Source of the DNA: Conidiobolus coronatus NRRL 28638
Taxonomy: Eukaryota > Entomophthoromycota > Entomophthoromycetes > Entomophthorales > Conidiobolaceae
Assembly: GCA_001566745.1 (NCBI GenBank)
Contig: KQ964474.1
Location: 80,243 to 126,289, forward strand
DNA: 46,047 nucleotides
Direction of reading: 5' to 3'
In this document: positions 1-12,548 of the stretch, piece by piece
Layout of the letters: each line of letters begins with the position of its first letter
Position numbering within the stretch: position 1 is the stretch's first letter
Notes under the pieces: generated by a model
The model's input: only the letters and a program-made list of their open reading frames with translations
Databases searched by the model: none
Told to the model about the DNA's origin: nothing
Translations under genes and position numbers: made by a program

Positions 1-116
1 CACATGTTATAAATTTCGTGATTGATTAATTAAGTCATTATTAATAATCAAACAAAACTAAATTGAATATAAAAATTTATATTATTTGCAGATTATAAAA
101 ATAATATTAAATAAAT

Positions 117-3100
117 ATGCCCAGTGATTTTGATACAACTGTAGAAGTGACAGAGTCATGTAAGTTATAATTAAAACTTTTACAACTATATCTAAACTAA
201 GTTTTTATAGCCACTACGGTTAACAAATTTATTAGTACTTTAAGAAATTTGCCACCAGTAAATATTATTTTCATTTTATCAACCGATATTGTTTTAACAT
301 TATTCCTAGTGTGAAGAAGATACCTTTAGAATTTTTGAAAGAAACCATAGAGTAGTTTATTGGCTGTATTTTGAGAATAACATCTAATAACTATCATTTA
401 GGAATTTTATAGCGTTCACTTTGATACTGCTACTTGGGCAAGTATGCAAATTTATAAAACTACAAACGTTGTTAAATATATAGGAGGTAAAGAACTCATT
501 TTGCATTTTTTCTGCTTCTTATACTTTATTAGGAGATAATATAACTGGTATTCCAACTTTAAACTTAACACCTTCAATTGGTGAAAATTTTATGAGAGAG
601 CAAATTAAATTTAAAAAAATTGAATTGTGGGGTTTAGTTGGAAAAGGTGCTTCACAATATGGTCCTATTAAAAAGGTGAATACCATCTTGTTTTCGTTAT
701 TTTTTGTATTAAAATTAGTTTTAGACATCTCCAGGAAATTATCAAGAGCTTGAAGATTTGTTATTTGGAGAAGTAGAAATTGCATCATCACCTATAGTGA
801 TGGCTGCTAGATTAGAGGTCTCTCATGGAAATAAGGTAATATATATTTCAGTACTTTCTTTTATATTCAACTAATAACTTGAATAGAAAATTGGTGTATG
901 CTTCTGTGATTCTACTATGCAGACTTTTCAAGTTTTAGAATTTTTAGATAATGATATTTTCTCAAATTTTGAATCTTTAATCATCCAAATTGGAGTAAGC
1001 GAGTGTTTAATTAATCTTTATGACAGTAGTTACGATCACATCAAGCTAAAAGAGGTTTTGGAGCGCTGCGATGTAATGATCACTAAAGCACCAAATAGTA
1101 GTTTATTCAATATTATGACATAATCCAGTATATTAACATTTAAAATAGATAAATTCGAATCAACCTCTATTGCTCAAGATCTGTCCAGATTACTCAAACC
1201 ATCTATTAACGTAGAAACTATTAACGAATTAAATTTCAGCATTGCCATGAAATCAACAGCTTGCTTGATCAATTATCTACAACTTCTCGATTATCCTGAT
1301 AATATGAACCAATACACAATCGACACATACAACTTATCACAATATGTTAGATTGGACGGCTCAGCTTTTAAAGCTCTAAATTTAATGCCGGGAACTAAAG
1401 ATTCTAACAAGTATTCAAGTTTATACGGTTTATTAAATCACTGTAAAACCTCACAAGGTTCTCGCCTTTTATCACAGTGGTTAAAACAACCTTGTACCAA
1501 TCCTCAAGATATTCAAGAGCGTTTAGATTTGGTTCAAATATTTCTAGATGATTACCAATTGAAAGATACATTACATAATCAGTTATTGAAATCAATACCA
1601 GATTTGTGCAGAATTTGCAACAGAGTTAAGCGTAACAAAAGCTCTTTACAAGATGTAATTCGATTGTATCAAGTAGTAACTAAGTTACCTGAGTTTGTTC
1701 AAGCAATTGATCAAAGCCAGTACGCGCCACAGCTAGAAGCTGCGTATAACAGATTTTTAAGAGAGTATACCACCTCTTTGCAAAAGTTACAAGAAATGGT
1801 AGAAGAAACGGTTGACCTTGCTGCTGCTGACAACCATGTATATAAAATCAAACCCAACTTCGATCCAAAATTGAAAGAAGTAGATGTTCAAATGGAAAAT
1901 ACTTTGAATCAAATCAACAAACTATATAGGCAGATGGCTAATCAATTGGAATTAGAAATGGACAAAAAGATAAAATTAGAGCGCTCTAATGCTTATGGTT
2001 ATTGCTTCAGAGTCACTAAATCAGATGCACCAAAATTGCGCAATGTGTCAGGTATTGTTGAACTCTCAGTTCAAAAAACAGCTACATTATTTACAACTGC
2101 CAAACTTAAGCAATTCTCTGAAGAATTTGAAGATTTAAGCACAAGTTATAATACTGTACAATCTGCCTTGGTTAGCCAGGTTTTAGTAGTTACTTCTTCA
2201 TATTGTAATGTCTTTGAAGCCTTAAACGGTCTTATTGCCCATCTAGATGTTATTGTTAGCTTTGCTCAAGCCGCTGAGTCAGCTCCTTTCCCCTATGTTA
2301 AACCAAACATTCTTACTGGAGAAAAAGATAAACTTGAGTTGAGAGGAGCTAGACATCCTTGTTTAGAGCGTCAAGAAGATGTTTCGTTTATACCTAACAA
2401 CTTATCCATGGAACGTGATAAAAAAGAATTCTTAATCATTACCGGACCTAACATGGGTGGAAAATCTACATATATCCGTCAAACTGCTATCATAGTATTA
2501 ATGGCTCAAATTGGCTCATTTGTACCATGTACACAAGCAGATATTTGCATCTTCGATGGAATTCTAGCCCGTGTTGGAGCCGGAGATAGTCAGTTGAAAG
2601 GAATATCAACTTTCATGGCTGAAATGTTAGAAACTTCCAATATTATAAAATCCGCTACTTCAAGAACTTTAATTGTTATCGATGAATTGGGAAGAGGAAC
2701 TAGTACCTATGATGGGTTTGGTCTTGCATGGGCTATTTCAGAGCATATTTCAACCAATATTAAAGCTTTCTGTTTATTTGCCACTCATTTCCACGAGCTC
2801 ACAACTCTTAAAGATAAAGTACCAACAGTTCACAATTTGCACGTCACCGCTCATATAGACTCTAACAGTCGTAAAATGGCTTTGCTATATGAAATCCGTG
2901 AAGGAGTTTGTGATCAAAGCTTTGGTATACACGTTGCTGAAATTGCCAACTGTCCAAGCTCTGTAGTAAAATTAGCAAAGCGCAAAGTAGAACAATTGGA
3001 AGCACAAGAGCAGCATACTGATAATAATTATGGACTAACTCCACAGCAAATCCAAGAAGGAATTGAAAAAATGGAAAAGTTTAAGCAACTTTCCAATTCT

Positions 3101-3190
3101 GCTGATCCTTCCCAATCAAGTGAATTAAAAGCTTTGGCTCAAGAAATATCTCAAGATCCTTATATACAAAAAATTTTACAGAATTTTTAA
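117..3190 (+). CDS. MSH2: DNA mismatch repair protein Msh2
   Basis: MutS homologue that pairs with Msh6 or Msh3 in the nucleus to bind mismatches and small loops. Proposed exons are 117-159, 211-257, 310-351, 402-486, 533-675, 725-835, 887-1097 and 1149-3190. All seven introns (46-52 nt) are GT-AG and all phases join, giving 907 aa (human 934, yeast 964). The N-terminal mismatch-binding and connector domains lie in exons 1-7, and the lever/clamp and ATPase domains in exon 8. The Walker A motif GPNMGGKST is near residues 660-668 and the Walker B motif VIDELGRGTSTYDG near 737. The helix-turn-helix end IHVAEIANCPSSVVKLAK is present. The last intron (1098-1148, 51 nt) contains an in-frame TAA, so it must be removed. 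Family assignment is certain; the first exon is the least sure part. Confidence 0.96.
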
Positions 3191-3228
3191 TTATCATTTA
3201 TAAATAAACGCACATTTAAATATTTTTA

Positions 3229-4209
3229 TTAATTCTTTTTGAGTGCTTCAAACCTTTGCATTAATTCTTCAAAATTAGGAACGGAGCTATTTGAAGCAGG
3301 AGGTGGCTTTGGAGCAGCTGTATCAACAGGTTTTTGTGGTGGATCTGGAAATAGACCAGCTTCGCTATTTTGATTTGATGTTGGAGCAGGGTTTGGTAGG
3401 TTTGATGAAGATTGTGTTGGTGAAATTTCAGATTCAAGCTCATTATCATCTATGGCCAAGTCCTAGATAATATTAGATAAATACTTTTGAAAAGTTAAAT
3501 ATTATTCCAATCTTACCAATAATGGATCGCTAAGCTGACCAGATAACTTAATATTATACATCTTGGCAATTTCTTTTAAATACTGCTCTACTAAAAATGG
3601 ATCAGGTGTCTGAATGGTCAACTTATGAACCAGTCTTGGATTCACCAAATTTTCTTTATTTTCAAGACTATTTAATACAAACTCTTTGCCATACTTATAA
3701 GTTAGCTGCTCTCTTATCTAATTATATGTTAATATAGATCTAATAATTAAATATGATACTGTTTACCAGCATTAACTCTTTCACTTCTGCACATCTTGGA
3801 GAAGCGTATAAAATAGATTGAATAGACTCTTTTAAGCTATCATCGCATGTTCTATATAATAATATTAGATAAATGATATATAAATAGTATATATAATTAC
3901 TTTAACTGATCTAAAATGCCAAATCTCGCTAAAACCAATTCTACATACAATTGTAACATATCCAAAGCTTCAATAGCATAATCCTCACGAATAATATGCT
4001 CAACCTATATTATAAATAAACATTAAAATATTTTATAAAAAATAATATATTACTCTAATTTTTGCGCTTTCTAACTGCTGTTGCTCTAGCATAGTAGCAA
4101 TAGCTCTGCGCTGGTGTTCATTTTGACTTCTCTTTTTTGCTTTCAAGTGGTTTAAACGATTTATACTTAGTTTGAGTTGAACCTTAAGACGATTAGAATT
4201 AAAACCCAT
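3229..4209 (-). CDS. IST1: IST1-like regulator of ESCRT-III / Vps4
   Basis: ESCRT-III-related protein that regulates the Vps4 ATPase in multivesicular body sorting and membrane scission. Exons on the minus strand are 4209-4054, 4004-3901, 3851-3767, 3717-3517 and 3462-3229, with introns of 49-54 nt, giving 259 aa. The N-terminal Ist1 domain shows the family signature: KAKKRSQNEHQRRAIATML, then SAKIRVEHIIREDYAIEALD, then ELVLARFG. A Pro/Ser/Asn-rich linker follows. The C-terminus PNFEELMQRFEALKK matches the MIT-interacting motif that ends human IST1 (…ARFAALKKK). It is convergent with MSH2, with only 38 bp between the stop codons, so the 3' UTRs probably overlap. Domain call and start are both well supported. 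Confidence 0.92.
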
Positions 4210-5023
4210 TTTAATAGTTTAAAATAATTGGTATAAAATAATTATAATTTTGATTTGTAATGACTATGTAGATGATGACTTAGCTTAATTAATACTTAAA
4301 ATACATTACCAGCTAATCATTATTATGGGATTCAAATTCTTAGAATGTATGTTGCAATAATTGATTTTTACATGTGGAATTTTTGTATTAAAGCGTAGTC
4401 AGTTAGAAAAATACCTTTTATATATATGTTATTTTGATTATACATATTCGACTTAATAGAAAGTATTTTAAAGTTAAGTTTACTTAAATATTTTAAAATT
4501 GACAGCATAACTATATATTTATTTAAACAAATCACATAAAGTATTATAAGAATAGTAATATTTTTGTCAAGCAATCACAGTCTTCAATTTTATCTATTAA
4601 TTATTGTATTTTGTTACTAATTTTTTCGTTGTAGCTTATATTATAATACTGTCAATATTATTTTTATTATCTATACATATTGTATAAAATTGTTCAGTTG
4701 ATGTCAGTGGTGTCTGAAATATGTCCATTTAGTTTATAAGCCAAATATATGCTAGTTTTTCAGATAGAAGAAAAGTTAGTGTAATCTTGTAAATAAAGAT
4801 ATTTTTATATAGAGTTGATCAAAAATAACAAGTCATTTAAATCAAAATTCTGTAATAAATTTAATTGATTTTTATCAATTTAAAGTGTTATAAAAAGATA
4901 ATTTTAATATAAAAAAGATAAAAAAATGTTAAAGTTTTATACTAAAAGGTATATTATTTGAAATTTTGTAGAATTTATAGATATTATTTTAAGCTTAAAA
5001 TTGAGATTTAATCCAAGTTGTGT
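4210..5023. other. intergenic, no gene seen (IST1 upstream / MPP-beta downstream)
   Basis: About 0.8 kb of AT-rich DNA between two minus-strand genes. The side next to 4209 must hold the IST1 promoter. Only short chance ORFs are present, and I see no repeat or RNA gene. Confidence 0.6.
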
Positions 5024-6557
5024 TTAGTATCTGTTCCAGCTCATTCCACCACGAATACGGTTGTAATCGGGAAGACATTCGATGGGACCGTAACCGACAA
5101 CGGCAACTTCGCGATCCCAGAGGTATTCACCAGCAACACGACGGACATCGGCAACGGTGATTTGATCGATTAAAGCGGCAGCTTCGGTGGGGGCAATACG
5201 CTTACCAGTGGTAGCTAATTGACGACCAATATCTTCAGCAATGGGGGTAGAACCATCTAAAGAGAAGAGGAGGTTGGCCTTAAGTTGTTGCTTAGCACGT
5301 TCAACTTCACCATCAGTGACGGAAGTGCTGAGTCTAGCCCAGTTTCCGAGGACATTGTTAATTAAATCATCAATGCAGTCCTTGTTTTCAGAGATCAAGT
5401 AAATACCCCATAAACCGGTATCAGAGTAACTGGTGTTGAATGACATGAAGGAGTTAGCTAAGTTGTTCTTTTGAACGACTTGAGATAAACGGGAGGCCAT
5501 GAAGTTGTTGGAACCGAGAGAGCGATCCCAGTTACCGATTAAAGAGCTCATTAATAACATGGTGTAGTAATCGGGAGAGTCCCAGCTGGCACCTTCAACA
5601 GCGAGGGCAATGTGAGCAGCGGGGATGTCGTCATAACGGAGACGGATTTCGGAACCAGTGAAGTTGGGCTTTTGCTTGTTGACAGCAGAGGGAGTGCTGG
5701 CGGCACCAGGGAGGTTGGAGAAGTGCTTGGTGGCTAATTCAACTAATTGTTCGTGGTTGACGCTTCCGGAGCCAACCAAAACAGTGTTGTGGGGGTTGTA
5801 GTGGGATTCAATGTAAGTGCGAAGATCTTGGGAATTGATAGATTTAATGTTTTCCTTGGGACCTAAAATAGTGCGACCTAAAGCATGACCTTGGAAGGCA
5901 GTGGCGTGAAGGTGATCAAAAACAACTTCTTCGATCTTTTTTTCAACTTCGATCTGTTCAGTTAAAATAACATCTCTTTCGCGTTCAATGGCTTTGTGAT
6001 CAAAGGTAGAGTTTTGGAGAATGTCAGAAAGAATATCAACAGACTTATCAACATCTGATTTGAAACATTTGGCATAGTAGACAGTTTGTTCTCGGGAAGT
6101 GTAAGCATTAAGATGACCACCCATGTTTTCAATAGCTAATTCTAAATCTAATTGAGAACGAGATTTGGTACCCTAAAGTATAAAAATGATTAGCCTAAAC
6201 AATAAGTCTCCAGTGATGATGTATACCTTAAAGGCCATATGTTCTAAAAAGTGAGCGGTACCGTTGTTCTTGGCGTTTTCAGCACGAGAACCGGCATCGA
6301 TCCAAACACCGACAGTAGCGGTTTGAGCTTCGGAGTGAGCTTCAGTGGCAACGGTTAAACCGGAAGGAAGAACAGTAACCTTGGTGGTAGGTAAGGAGTG
6401 AGAAGATTGAGCATGAGAGGCGAGAGAAGCGGTAGCATTTCTCCAAACAGGCTGTAAATTCTAATATAAGTTGTTAATTGATGCTTTATAAAAACTGAAG
6501 GCAATATTATACCTTATTGAATTTAGTAATATTTCTAGATAAAAGTCTGGAGGCCAT
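5024..6557 (-). CDS. MAS1: mitochondrial processing peptidase beta subunit
   Basis: Catalytic M16 metallopeptidase subunit that removes presequences from imported matrix proteins. In some lineages the same chain doubles as core protein 1 of complex III. Exons are 6557-6513, 6460-6227 and 6172-5024, giving 475 aa, a normal family length. The N-terminus [13 protein letters not shown] is Arg/Ser-rich and fits a mitochondrial presequence. The zinc site is intact: HFLEH at residues 85-89 and a Glu at 165, exactly 76 after His89, as in human PMPCB. This inverzincin site and the stretch [17 protein letters not shown] mark it as the beta rather than the alpha subunit. Base composition is clearly GC-richer than its neighbours, consistent with codon bias in a highly expressed gene (inference). 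A pure complex III Qcr1 would normally lack the full zinc site. Confidence 0.95.
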
Positions 6558-7306
6558 AATGGTAATGTTGATTAATTCGGATTAAGACCAAGTTTACGCA
6601 ACAAGATTACGAGTAGATATAATTAAGTATTAAAATATAGAAATTTGAGTATTAGTTTGTGGTATAAAATTTCACATATTTCACTTTAATTTTTTTCAAT
6701 TAACCAATCAAATTGATCAATTTTAAGATCAGTTCAAGAGATTAGATTATCTATGACATTAGCTTAAATTTATCTATATTTTATATGAGATATTGTATTT
6801 TTTTCATGTTAATATGTATCAATTTTAAGATCTATTATATAGCTATTTAGAAAAATCATCTTATTGATATAAATTAAAGTTTTTTTGAAAAATGTTTGAT
6901 AATAATGCTGAAAGTATCATTATAACTGATTCATAAAACTTAGTGAAAAATAATAAATAACCGATATGCTTATATGTATGTTTTAAACTTGGTGTATATG
7001 AAGGTAAATCACATGTAAAAAGGTCATAATATATTTTAAATATAGCTATTTATGTATAGTAATTAACCATCTTCTGATATTTCCAAGTCTTTAAATTCAC
7101 ATAGTTTAAATTGAGCATATAAAATCAATATACATTAGACAATGATTCAATTATGTACTTAAACTATACAACTATATATATAGTCAGTCGTTAAAAACAA
7201 TCCAAAATATTAAATAACATTTATTAAAGAAATATACAAATCAGTATAATCAGCGCGATATATATATATTTTATTTGTTAAAACGATGTATATATGCAAT
7301 ATTGAT
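6558..7306. other. intergenic, MPP-beta promoter region and GPI8 3' flank
   Basis: About 0.75 kb of AT-rich sequence upstream of the mitochondrial peptidase gene and downstream of GPI8. There is no ORF with family similarity and no RNA gene. A specific promoter element could not be assigned. Confidence 0.5.
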
Positions 7307-8725
7307 TTATAAAACAATATAAATTGCTAAGCACCCAACTGCTAAAAACCAAAATTTTTCGCCTATTTCTTCCTTATTAGGCTTTACCTCTAATAAATTA
7401 ATAAACTTGTAAGTATTATAATTAATTAAGCTTGATAAATAATCAACTAAATTGAACGATTCAGAAGGTAATTCTATAGTAGGCTAGAGGAAATATTAGA
7501 TCAGTATTAATGCATATAGAAGCATAGAGTATAAAACTTACACTTTTCGAATATGAGTCCAAGCTCTCAAAGATAACTTCTTCATCAAGTTTAATCGAAT
7601 CGAATTGATCTTTGGTTAATTCATCAATTTTACATTGTTGAACATTTCCAAAAAAGTCAGTTATTAAGGTCTATACACAATTAATAATCATTGTTATTGT
7701 AAATGTAAAATATTAATACCTCTGATAGTGATCTATTAAAGTTTTCCGTGCTTATTCCAGGATCTGAGAGGATAAGTTGGGGATTGTAGCTATTAAACTG
7801 AATGAATAAGTAATTAGTTATAAATTAGCATAGGTTAATATTAAAATTACCAATTCATCTAAAGTAGCCTTGGAATCCTTTTTAATGTTTTCTAAAAATT
7901 CTAAACTATAATAGGTAAATCTATCAATAACAGTTACACCCAAGTCTTCATCCAAATGATGAGAATAAGATTTCTTTCCTAATGGAGAAGACCCAACTGA
8001 TAAGACGTTTGGAGAGTAAATGGTAGAATACATGGTATTAGCTTCGCAAGTGTCGATCATAAATAAGATTTCCTTATATCTCTTCTTTTGCCACATTTGC
8101 TCAATAGCATCGCCAAAGTCTTGAGCTGATATTTCGTGATTATCTTGAAATTTTAAAAATTTATCACCTCCATGACCTGTCATATAAATTAATACATTTG
8201 AATTCTCATCGCTCTGTAGTCGTTTATATTTTGGTGTAGAATCTGGTAGTCTTCCTAAATATAATAAGCTATTCAATAACCAATAAAAATATAATTTTAA
8301 AATAATAAATACCAGTTAATAGCCTAATAAAAGTTTCTGCAGTGACGTCATAACCTCTATAGTCAACTTGAACATCTTGACCATAGAGCTCTAAACGGTG
8401 GTCCTTATTATTAAAAACTTTACCAGGATAAACATTTCTAGGATTGCAAGCAATATCATCAGCGAGCATTAAAATAATATTAGAATCAGGAATACCGAGT
8501 CGTTTCACTGTTCTGTACATACTTAAAGCGTTTGCCATATGCCTATAGTTAAACCAATATCTAGAAGCGCTGACCTATAAAAGAATTTAATATTTAAATA
8601 TAATTGGCAAAGATGCTTTTTACTATAACAGCCCAGTTATTTGTATGTTTACTTTCTTTCAAGTTACTAGCATTAAGATTAAGTATTAAATAGAAGTAGT
8701 AAGCTATAAAGCTAATAATATTCAT
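7307..8725 (-). CDS. GPI8: GPI-anchor transamidase catalytic subunit Gpi8/PIG-K
   Basis: Caspase-like (C13) cysteine protease of the ER GPI transamidase, which cleaves a C-terminal signal and attaches the GPI anchor. Exons are 8725-8624, 8574-8313, 8254-7851, 7797-7720, 7670-7542 and 7483-7307, giving 383 aa (human 395). An N-terminal signal peptide (about residues 1-20) precedes HTNNWAVI. The catalytic dyad is present: His149 in YMTGHGG and Cys191 in [11 protein letters not shown]. The 42-residue spacing is the same as human His164/Cys206. A C-terminal hydrophobic segment ([15 protein letters not shown]) fits the family's single membrane anchor. The motif TLITDFFG after intron 4 confirms the splice model. 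It is divergent from the DDT-PHD gene across about 0.7 kb. Confidence 0.95.
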
Positions 8726-9405
8726 TTTATAAAATTATACAGCAATAATGGACTTGTTAATTCTACCTATAAACAGCCAAATTTATAAATAAACTATGGG
8801 ATAAAACTGTAAACGAATAAAATGGTAAATTTACCCATAATTTCTAATTTGCAGAATTCAAAATTAAATTCTATTTAAACTAAGTTTCCCCCTCGCTCCC
8901 CAACAAAAAAATTATAAGATTATTAAATAAGATTAACAAGAGTTCAGCTTAATTGTATAAAATTATTCTTATTATTATTTCACATCTGTATTTTTTGATT
9001 TGTGGTACTGAACTTAGCAACAATATAATATTTTTTCAAGTTAATTATAGGTAATTTATTGTGTTTTTATATGTATTTTACTAATGTAATAAATATAGAA
9101 TCGATTCAGCTTCTTTATAAGAGTCTATTAAATATTTAAATATCATATCTTTGTAAGTTATCTGTGAAAATTTTTATACCTGGAGAATTTTTTTTTAATT
9201 TTTGCAATTTTTAATTTTGACTAATTTAAGGATTTGTATTCAGCACGATATCCTCAACTGACAAGCTTAACAACTTATGATCATTGCTAATAATTTCAAT
9301 ATTTCACTCCTATTGCAAACGATATAAAATGCAATTATTTTCAACTAAAAAAATTTTAATCTAATTTTACTTACTGGCAAATCTTTAGACTGTTAATAAA
9401 TAAAT
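8726..9405. promoter_or_regulatory. divergent intergenic region between GPI8 and the DDT-PHD gene
   Basis: This 680 bp must contain both promoters because the two flanking genes are transcribed away from each other. It is AT-rich, with a C-rich tract (TTTCCCCCTCGCTCCCC) at about 8884-8900. I could not assign a definite TATA box or factor site. Confidence 0.5.
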
Positions 9406-11309
9406 ATGGCCCAAGCTACTACTCCAAATACTCAAGAATTAAATTATTTTGAAAAAATAGAGTTAATCAGGAAATATTGGCAATTTGCCGCTATTTGCCA
9501 ATTTTTCTTAACTTTTCAAAAAGCTTACAATTTTAGTGAACCTTTTGAAACTGAAGTAATCAAACTTTCCCATATTAAAATTTAAACTAACATAAATTAT
9601 ATAGAGATTAGAGCAAGCATTGGCAGCTTGTGATAAATCATTTTTAGAATCCATATTGCTTAATTTAATGAAAAACTTACCTGGTCAAAGATTTATCCAG
9701 TATTACCAAATATCATATTACCAATTTGTATAGTATTGATTGATTTTTTAGCTTACCCGTTTTAGAAATTCAAATCAAAAAAGAATGCGAAAAGAGAGAG
9801 TTTAACCATCCTTTTTGTGACGAAAATCACCCAGGTTTCTTTAGTTTACAAATTTCTGATCAAGTAAAGTTTATTGATATATATCCTTAATAGTTATAAT
9901 TAATTAATGTCTATTAGATTAAATTAATACATGCTTTAACTGAATGGCAAATGGAAGATTTCGAACGAGTAAGATCTAAAGTAGACGAGGAAGATGACTG
10001 TGATGAGTGGGTAAGTATTGATGCCATTGTACTTATACGCTATTGATAGTAATTGTTACTTCATAGAGAATAGAGTCCATAGGAAGAGATAAAAAATATA
10101 ACACTTATTGGTTATTCGATGGTAATTTATAGTAAATTATACACTTGTATAAATCTAACAAAGTGCAAAGATAACAGGTTATATAAACAAAAATATCAAG
10201 CTCCTAAAAAATCAAAATCTGTTAAAAAATCTAAAAAGAATAATGGTCAAGAGCAGGTCTCCTCAGTTCCAACGGATTGGGAATTGGTAAATTTTTTATC
10301 TACTAACCTATTGAAAACTTACTTATTACTAATATAGGTCTGCTCTACCATTCATGAGTGGGAAGAGTTTCCCTCTCAATTTGATAATAGTAGAAATTTA
10401 GATGAGCAATACTTGAAAGATTTCTTAATTGAACACGTATTGCCTAAAGTTCTCCCTGCTATTAAATCTAAGGAGAGGCAAAAGAAGAAGGAAGAGCAAA
10501 CAATGACATTTCAACCAAAAAGATCTTCTAGGCTTCAAGCTAAAGAGTTACACAGAAAAGAGCAGGAGGAAGAGCAAAGAAAAATTGAATTACTTGAAGC
10601 TATGGATGCTAGGGAGAAAGACTTTAAGGACACTAAATCAGAAGCTATTATTCAAAATGTTCCCAATTTAAATACTAGAGAAATGAGAGCAAAGCGCAGA
10701 GCTTTACTCAATGAAGGTCGCTTGGAAGAAGTACTAGAGCTTGAACGTGATGGAGTATTGAGGTCTGTTTTTAGCGATTCTGAATATAAGTCAAGATCTA
10801 AATCTAAGAGGGGATCAGAAGAAAGTAGCGTACAAGAGATGAAAGAAGAGGAAGAGCTCGATAATATAGAGAATGGAAATCATGATGATGGTGAAGAATC
10901 TGAAGAAGAGTGGTATTTTAAGTGTGTATGTGGCGCTGAGGGTCAAAATCGCGATGATGGATTAATGATGATAGCTTGTGAACGTTGTGGAATTTGGCAG
11001 CATGTCCAATGTCAGGACTTTTATGCTGATAACTCTCAAAACGCTGATTTATCCAGCATATTCTTCCTTTGTCAGGAGTGCTTAATGAACAAGCCAGCTG
11101 CTGCAACTTTAGCCACTAACCTATCTACTCAGCTCGATGACTCTAGCGAGCGTACAACGCCATCAAATCGAACTGATATAACTAGGGAAAGTTCACAATC
11201 AGTAGCTCAAACCCTAGGTTACCCCCTAGCAGCCTTAAATATAAATGGAACAGACCCCAATTCCCCAATGAGCTTAGATATAAAATCCACTAGCTCTAAC
11301 CCTGAATAA
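9406..11309 (+). CDS. DDT/WHIM and PHD-finger chromatin protein (CECR2/RSF1-like)
   Basis: Probable accessory subunit of an ISWI-type chromatin remodeller. Exons are 9406-9555, 9605-9699, 9752-9863, 9918-10010, 10067-10121, 10171-10286 and 10338-11309, giving 530 aa. Residues about 25-65 (WQFAAICQFFLTFQKAY, then LEQALAACD) look like a DDT domain. The stretch around SIGRDKKYNTYWLFDDNRLY resembles the WHIM/WSD motif of RSF1 and BAZ proteins. A long basic and acidic charged region follows (about 270-395). The PHD finger is at about 403-455, with the pattern CVC, CERC, HVQC, CQEC (Cys4-His-Cys3). The Ser/Thr-rich tail has no recognised domain. The architecture is clear but the exact orthologue is not. 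The exon 6 acceptor (CAAAG) is the weakest junction. Confidence 0.85.
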
Positions 11310-11551
11310 ATAAACAAATAAATAAATAATAACGAAATAAAATGAATGACTTATTAATTGACCTATGTTACAAAATTTTTGACAAATTATAAATTGACAT
11401 TAAATTTGTTAATCAAATTCGATTAGGCAAGATCTCAAAAAAAAGGAACAAGCATGTGATGTAAAAGCTCAACTTAATTGGCTTATAGTTAACTACAATT
11501 CTATTTTAAATTTGAAGAATTTGAAGTTATTAATAAAATAATAGAGTTAAT
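11310..11551. other. 3' flank of the DDT-PHD gene
   Basis: AT-rich 3' flank. AATAAATAA-like strings just after the stop (from about 11307) could serve as polyadenylation signals. Nothing else is recognised. Confidence 0.4.
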
Positions 11552-11819
11552 ATATGAAAGATTCTAGTTAAAACGAGGACAAATATGACCAAAATTTTTT
11601 ATATGAAAAATTCGCAATATTTTTGATTTAGTTGCTTAAAGCTAATTAAAGAGTATCTTTTATTAGTTGAAGTTGGTGATATACTATTTTAATATGATAT
11701 TATCATCAATTACCTATTAAATAATGACTATACACGGTGAAAACTCGGTTATAAAAAAATTATAATTTTGAACTGAGCTTTTACAAAATTTGAATCAAAT
11801 TAACCAGAACTACTCATAT
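11552..11819 (-). mobile_element. TIR element copy A (MITE-like, minus orientation)
   Basis: A 268 bp AT-rich element with imperfect terminal inverted repeats. It opens ATATGAAAGATTCTAGTTAA and closes TTAACCAGAACTACTCATAT. In this orientation it is the reverse complement of the copies at 12549 and 45779, which share its interior closely. It has no ORF, so it would be non-autonomous. TA at both edges suggests a TA target duplication of the Tc1/mariner kind (inference). Confidence 0.8.
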
Positions 11820-12258
11820 TACTTTTATTACAATATTCAGTTTAGTTAGATTTTAATATTAAATATAACTAAATGTATAGAATTAAAAGAATTATAAATG
11901 AATTTTGTATTTTTACATTACTAATATCTATATATCTTATATATTGTAATTTTAACATGTTTATAATATAAATAATATTAATATTAGTTTATATGAATAA
12001 ATTAATTTATTTCATTAATTTTATATTCTAAATTCTTTGAGTTATATTTTCTCAAAAAATAATTCTTAGAATTACTGAATATTAATTCTAATATATTATA
12101 AATATTTAAAAATACTTGCTTATTCAAAACCAAAAAATTGTTATATTAAACTAAAAATATGCTAATATACACACATTTATCACCGCTATTATATTGAACA
12201 ATTCAACAAGCTGGCTTTAATGGTAAATGGTAGAGTAAATTTATTAAAAATAATTTAA
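11820..12258. other. AT-rich spacer between element copy A and tRNA-Ser
   Basis: About 440 bp, very AT-rich and without a gene. Its last 13 bases include the run AAAAA (12246-12250), which reads TTTTT on the tRNA strand and is a likely RNA polymerase III terminator. Confidence 0.55.
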
Positions 12259-12339
12259 CGACAAGAGCAGGATTTGAACCTGCGCGGGAAATCCCATGTG
12301 CTTTCTAGGCACACGCCTTAACCACTCGGCCATCTTGTC
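12259..12339 (-). tRNA. tRNA-Ser (anticodon AGA)
   Basis: Class II tRNA on the minus strand. The acceptor stem is GACAAGA paired with TCTTGTC, followed by discriminator G (12259). The D-arm region TGGCCGAGTGGTTAAGGC contains the A box. The anticodon stem TGTGC/GCACA encloses the loop CTAGAAA, giving anticodon AGA. The long variable arm is GGGATTTCCC. The T arm GCAGGTTCAAATCCTGC contains the B box (12270-12280 on plus). No intron is seen. A TTTTT tract lies about 9 nt downstream. It sits between two oppositely oriented TIR elements. Confidence 0.97.
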
Positions 12340-12548
12340 TTAATATGTGAAAATTAACTAATATTATATTTATATCAATTACATTGCTTCTTTTTTATAT
12401 TATTTGATATTTTTATCCTTCTTATTCTATTATTTGACATTCCTTGTACTTATGAATAATTATGATATGGAATAATTATAAATATATGTTTGAGCTATTT
12501 TTTCCTATCACTATCTTACTTTTAACTCAATTATACTAAATTTTGATT
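12340..12548. other. tRNA upstream spacer
   Basis: AT-rich sequence between the 5' end of tRNA-Ser and element copy B. No feature is seen. Confidence 0.4.

Noticed and set aside
1121-1123. TAA stop interrupting MSH2, suggesting a pseudogene
   Set aside because: It falls inside a well-formed 51-nt GT-AG intron (1098-1148); all other exons are intact and the ATPase motifs are complete.
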